Positions 59,646-64,000 of a stretch of 64,000 bases of DNA are shown in pieces. The stretch covers positions 6,572,001 through 6,636,000 of the forward strand of contig NC_135143.1 of the NCBI RefSeq assembly GCF_051014445.1, in the 5' to 3' direction. The notes beneath the pieces were generated by a model, which made no database searches, had not been told where the DNA came from, and saw nothing but the letters and a program-made list of their open reading frames with translations. How positions within the stretch are numbered: the stretch's first letter is position 1; every line of letters begins with the position of its first letter. The translations under genes were made by a program, and so were the position numbers. Origin of the DNA: Colletes latitarsis. Its lineage: Eukaryota; Arthropoda; Insecta; Hymenoptera; Colletidae.

Positions 59646-60689
59646 GCACATTTGGAGCAAAATTATTGAATATTTTTGTTTATATTAATTATTATACATC
59701 TTTATCGGTTCTGTAATTGGACGTTACTAGCCCGTTGATATTTTAAAAAACTACTTCCTGAATAGAAGTAATACAGCGTAATAAAAATAATATTTGGTAA
59801 AAATAAATGGAAAAAATTCAGAAGAAACAGGTTTCTTTTCGTTTATAGTGAATCACTATTATAGTGTACGAATACAAGTGGGAGTATATGTATTACAGTA
59901 CCTCAATAGTACGTTTGGAAAAACGTGCTGAAGTCCGCTCGACGAAATGCATTGAAACGCGATATTATTCGCGCGAGTTACACGAAAAGGATACGATTTC
60001 GAAGCAGAAACTGCAGTGAAAACCCCTTCAAGGATGAGGACACATGTTCTCAAGTGTTTTTGCGTTTCACTGGCAGCGGAGAGTGGAAAGAGAGGTCGAC
60101 GGGCGTGGGGTTGTTGGAATAATAAACTCGATCGTTTTCACCCTCGTCGGAACATCCGGTCACGCAGTTGTACCAGAGTACTTGAAGCTGCCGCGAAGCT
60201 TTCGATTATAAGCCGGTCACGTTTGGAAAAGAAAGCTCTGTACAAACATCACTTTTCTCTGAAGACAGATATACTTCAAACGTCAACGACGCGACGAGAG
60301 TCTTCCCACAGGGACACCGCGAGGTTACACGACCACGATCGACGACGTGTATTTGCAAAGGATCAAGATTAAAACTTAGAAAACTGATATCCGTTTCACG
60401 TTCTTCCGAAAACGCGATGTTTTATCTCCAGGCTCTGGTTACCGAACACACGTGGCGAAAATATAAGATTACGCTTCCGCGATTGACCCACGATTAACGG
60501 TACGACTTGACGGATAAATCGATGTTCGAAGGAAACGATGGGAATCTGACTTCATCGCTATTTTTGAAAGTTAGGATTTCTGTGCACATCTATCATTTCA
60601 CAGGGTGAGAATACCGTATTCATAATCACTTTACTCGTAAATGTTGAGTTTATTTTAAACTGTTAAGTCTTAAACACTAAGTAACAGCT
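59646..60689. other. AT-rich then CpG-rich block
   Basis: The plus frames at 59925-60122 and 60016-60372 (118 codons) overlap in different phases and show no domain. Confidence 0.35.
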
Positions 60690-60795
60690 ATGTAATACGC
60701 CAATAATAACGTTCACATGCTTGTAAGCAAGCAAAAATACAGTTGTTTTACAGAGAAACGTAATGAAACTCAGCTAAACAACAAATGCTGCCACT
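60690..60795. repeat. Repeat E, solitary copy
   Basis: ACGCCAATAATAACGTTCAC to AAATGCTGCCACTTC matches about 25675-25780 closely, with the same GTTGTTTTACAGAGAAAC block. Confidence 0.75.
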
Positions 60796-61480
60796 TCGGT
60801 CTAGCCTTTCGATTCTCAGAGATTTCGTTTTAGTTGGTCCATTAGACACAAGCACCCATGTTTCAAAACGATTTTTATAAACGATCTTGGAATTAACAAT
60901 GGCCTCGAGTTCCACGAAGACAATTGACCGACGCATACGTTGATCGAAAATCGGAGGATCAAGGTGGAAAGTGTCCATGAATAATTTGATCGGAGATAAC
61001 GGTGACAGATAAAGTTGAAACGGGAATGAAAGTGGGAACGGCAAACTCAAAGATATTGTTCATTAATTTGCGGAAGCTTGGACCGTTAAGGGGCGAACCG
61101 CAGCCGATACAGAGGCCCGATATGTTAGAGTAGGTATTGTGGACGAGGCGAGCCAACGTTATTCGGAGGTGAACAAACGGCAACGTTATCGTTTCGTGTG
61201 CTGAGTAAATGGCCGGATCGAGTATGAATACAGATACGAGACGGCAGTCTGTTGCTAATTTATTGCCAGCCTTCATGCAGATTTCTTACTCGGTCCTTGT
61301 CCTCCCTGGGTGTTCTCCGAGTGTTTGATTTCGATTCAATTTTTATGTCCTCCTTCTTCCCCTGCTGTCTCTCTTACAACGCGAATCACGGTACTGTCCA
61401 CCGTTATCTGTGACACTGACTGTAACCCAAGTAAGAAAATCGCGTTTCGCGACACCGCGAACGTATTGGTCTCGTGATAG
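60796..61480. other. CpG-rich block without a supportable gene
   Basis: Two minus frames of 100 and 105 codons (60748-61050 and 60959-61276) overlap each other in different phases, so at most one could be real. Neither shows a motif. Confidence 0.35.
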
Positions 61481-61668
61481 AGTAATGATTCTTAAAATAA
61501 ACACCAGACGTGATTCGTAAGTTGAACATTTTTACGACCGTCAACAAGAGATAAAGACGAGGCTCAACGATGTCGTTCTGTATAAATATCTGCTAGTGTC
61601 GAATTTCGCCACCACGAAAGATGAACATGCCTATCCCTGAAGCGATGTTCATTTTAAGAATCATTACT
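61481..61668. mobile_element. MITE-B, best-preserved copy
   Basis: Left end AGTAATGATTCTTAAAATAA and right end inverse AGTAATGATTCTTAAAATGA form 23-bp inverted repeats with one mismatch. The 188-bp body shares ACGTGATTCGTAAGTTGAAC with 9476 and GAATTTCGACAC-type and GATATTTATACA-type blocks with 3386. Confidence 0.78.
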
Positions 61669-62181
61669 GTGCATCGTTTTCAACGTTCTTTTTAACGTGT
61701 AGCTTTACTTTCCTTGTACTTTAAGCTATTGATTATAACCAGGGATTGAAAATATTCCAAAAAAGACTGTTTTAAACTGTTACATATTGGTTCTGATCGA
61801 AACTGTTGGTTCGTAAAATAATTGACAACATCACAATTGTATATTCACAACACTTTATGTACAAAGAAAGTTTATTGTGTGATAACAGATGTTATGATTA
61901 GCCCTATGCTCGAATTTCCATATTCCAATAGAAACATTTCTATCTTATTTCTTTTATTTTGATTCTATACCAAAAGCTATTTCAATTTCAAACAGTTGAC
62001 TGTCAATAACTGATATAAAAGATGTTGAAAAATAGATACGAAATTTTTATAAGTTCTTAATAGTCACTTAATCAGAATATTCTTATCTTTGTGTCAAAGA
62101 AATTTGTCCTGACATATATTTTTGTATTAGCAAATATATTAAAGATATCAGACTGTGCAAAGTAAAAAAGACACTCTTAAC
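61669..62181. other. AT-rich non-coding stretch
   Basis: No feature recognised. Confidence 0.4.
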
Positions 62182-63360
62182 ATACAGGGTGTTCGGCCAC
62201 CCCTGGGAAAAATTTTATTGGAAGATTCTCGAGACCAAAATAGGGTGAAAATCAAGAATACCAATTTGTTAATAGAGGCTTCTGTAAAAAGTTATTAACG
62301 TTTCAAGTTTCGCCGGTATTGAATTTTTTTTCTCGAAAATGCGCAGGATTTCGTGGGTATGTCTATTCACCAAAAATGATTGCAATTGACCCCCGTAACC
62401 GAAAATAATTTTTCCAAAATGATTTGAAACTTTTCAATTTTCAGGGTAACAGACAGTTACGGTCAGACATTATATTTTCAGTAATGAATTTTTTGCTCGA
62501 AAATGCGTAGGATTTCGGGGGTATGTCTATCCACCAAAAATGATTCTAATTGACCCCCATAACCGAAAATAATTTTTCCAGAACGATTTGAAATTTTTGT
62601 TTTCCCCCAAAAATTTAGGCACCTACCCTCTGCCGATTTTTCTTTAAAATTCATTTTTTATGTTTAATAAATTTGTTTGACGCTGCACGGAAATGTTGTC
62701 TAATACTTTTTCGTAGGTACCCATGAACTCTACTTCCCCCCAAAATTTCAATGAAATATATTCACTATTGTAGGAGTTATGGCTGTTTGAAAATTGGACC
62801 ACCTTTATGGGGGTTTTCTGATTTTACGGGGTCAAGGAACAACTTTTCGAATATTTTTGGAATTTCCACCTATTCTACACCAAAATACGCGTTGTTTGCA
62901 TTTTTAAACATTAAAATCGTCCAATTCGTTCAGGAGTTATGACGTTTTAAAGATTCGCATGAAATTTCAGGGAAGCATTTGTGGCCTCACATTAGATTTT
63001 CAGTAAGTAATTTTTTTCTCGAAAATGCGTAGGATTTCGGGGATATGTGTAATGGCCAAAAATGATTACAATCGACGCTTGCGAACGCAAATAATTTTTT
63101 TAGAACGATTTGAAAAATTTTGTTTTCGCTGAAAAAAAGCATCTACCTGAATTTTTTTCTCGAAGGTGGCTAGGATTTCGGGGGTATGTGTATTCGCCAA
63201 AAATGATTGTAATTGACCTCCACAACCAAAAATAATTTTTTTAGAATGATTAGAAATTTTTTAATTTAATTTTATAACAACTTTATAACGCCTCAGTTAA
63301 TAAATTGATATTCTTGATTTTTGTCTTATTTCGACCTCTAAAATCTCCCATTAAAATTTT
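62182..63360. mobile_element. TIR-A element, longest copy, right tip missing
   Basis: Left end ATACAGGGTGTTCGGCCACC. GAATTTTTTT-type units start near 62319, 62484, 63005 and 63149, and the block AAAATCGTCCAATTCGTTCA lies near 62919. The right inverted repeat is present up to CTCCCATTAAAATTTT at 63360 and then stops, so the outermost 35 bases or so are lost. A 63-codon frame at 62751-62942 lies in the internal block. The related frame in the 45744 copy starts and ends differently, so I do not regard it as coding. Confidence 0.85.
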
Positions 63361-64000
63361 GAAAGAAAATATTAGATGTGAAATTGTAAAATGATAATTA
63401 TTAATAATGTTGGATAAAATAGTTCTTTTAAATATCTTAAAATTTTTCTAAGACTGTACATGTAGTATGCTTTTTAATTAACTATTTTCATTTTCGTCAT
63501 TTTCTTACGCCATCTCCTACTCTAAAGCCCAAAGAATGCATTCAGAAGAGACTATCAAACTCTCTGCCAGTATTATTTAACTTTTAAGTTATACGATCAG
63601 TCGTTTTTTCGTTGCCAGTCGTCGTTCTATTGCTACATTCTTATCGATTACAGTTTTAAAATCTTGTCAATCGACCAATGTAAATCCGTGCGAACCTCAG
63701 TAAATTTCACGAATATAATTCATTTATTACGTATAAAGTCTGTGTGTAATTTTGAAATTCAATTATTTTGAACACATACACGACAAAAGCTCTCGATAAA
63801 TGGTATTTAAAAGCTTAATCCCTAAAATTTCATCGAGTTATAATTTTATACTGTAACCAACAGTATAACTACTATCCATTTATAGATATTTTTATTTTTT
63901 GAAAACATTTCGCAAGTGCTTTTCAACGATTTCATTAGTTAGTTGCACTTCTGATTTTAATTAGTTTTAAATTATGTGAGTTAAATACTGCCTCATATAT
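63361..64000. other. AT-rich non-coding stretch to window end
   Basis: No frame, repeat or RNA gene could be supported. Confidence 0.4.

Noticed and set aside
62751..62942. Frames shared between TIR-A long copies (46358-46579 and 62751-62942)
   Set aside because: They look conserved because the DNA repeat is conserved. Starts and ends differ between copies, and the 18296 copy is not open, so there is no sign of protein selection.

Overview
This window looks like 64 kb of a nuclear insect genome, most likely a hymenopteran. It is AT-rich, with blocks of CpG-rich DNA that contain no long reading frame, many small decayed DNA transposons, and no operons or bacterial-type genes. I could not assign a species. 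No confidently identifiable host protein-coding gene is present, so the window is best read as an intergenic or long-intron region. Only three short reading frames have features that make them possible exons (6095-6385, 21748-21951 and 35473-35982, all minus strand). None matches a family I recognise.

Mobile DNA dominates the readable content. (1) 'TIR-A': eleven copies of a family with roughly 125-bp terminal inverted repeats that start ACAGGGTGTTCGGCCACC and sit on TA/TATA sites. They carry either a roughly 140-bp unit present once to four times or a hairpin-forming core (57, 13151, 18296, 20937, 25107, 32277, 36977, 45744, 48039, 57289, 62182). (2) Two mariner-type elements with unusually long (roughly 285-315 bp) terminal inverted repeats. 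Each carries a broken transposase with a DD41D-type catalytic spacing (11858-13135 and 23199-25002). (3) A hAT-type MITE with a perfect 8-bp target duplication (5465-5935). (4) A piggyBac-type MITE at a TTAA site (7861-8077). (5) 'MITE-B', with ends reading AGTAATGATTCTTAAAAT, at 3386, 9476 and 61481. (6) 'Repeat C', a roughly 60-100-bp dispersed repeat whose core matches the CTCF consensus (11677, 33267, 36888, 37580, 43545). (7) 'Repeat D' (19370, 28280, 59101) and 'repeat E' (25070-26240, 60690), older dispersed sequences. Tandem arrays with periods of 50, 59, 110, 116, 118, 175 and 211 bp are also present.

The most interesting non-TE signals are two places where the DNA could encode a heavily structured RNA. 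At 38689-38880, a 23-bp stem (19 Watson-Crick and 4 G-U pairs, all four wobbles readable only on the plus strand) encloses two further hairpins and a possible pseudoknot. At 16243-16508, three hairpin domains lie in 266 nt, one of them capped by a GAAA tetraloop. Both could instead be transposon termini. Other regulatory-looking signals are a duplicated perfect heat-shock element (7565 and 7624), a palindromic pair of CACGTG E-boxes (36496-36516) and a TATA box upstream of the 21951 ATG.

The CpG-rich blocks (about 1.56-3.1, 6.5-7.7, 9.8-10.5, 13.6-14.8, 15.5-16.6, 26.2-27, 29.9-30.5, 33.6-34.3, 37.6-38.9, 48.8-49.7, 55.4-56.8 and 59.9-61.5 kb) alternate with AT-rich stretches in which I see nothing beyond the listed repeats.
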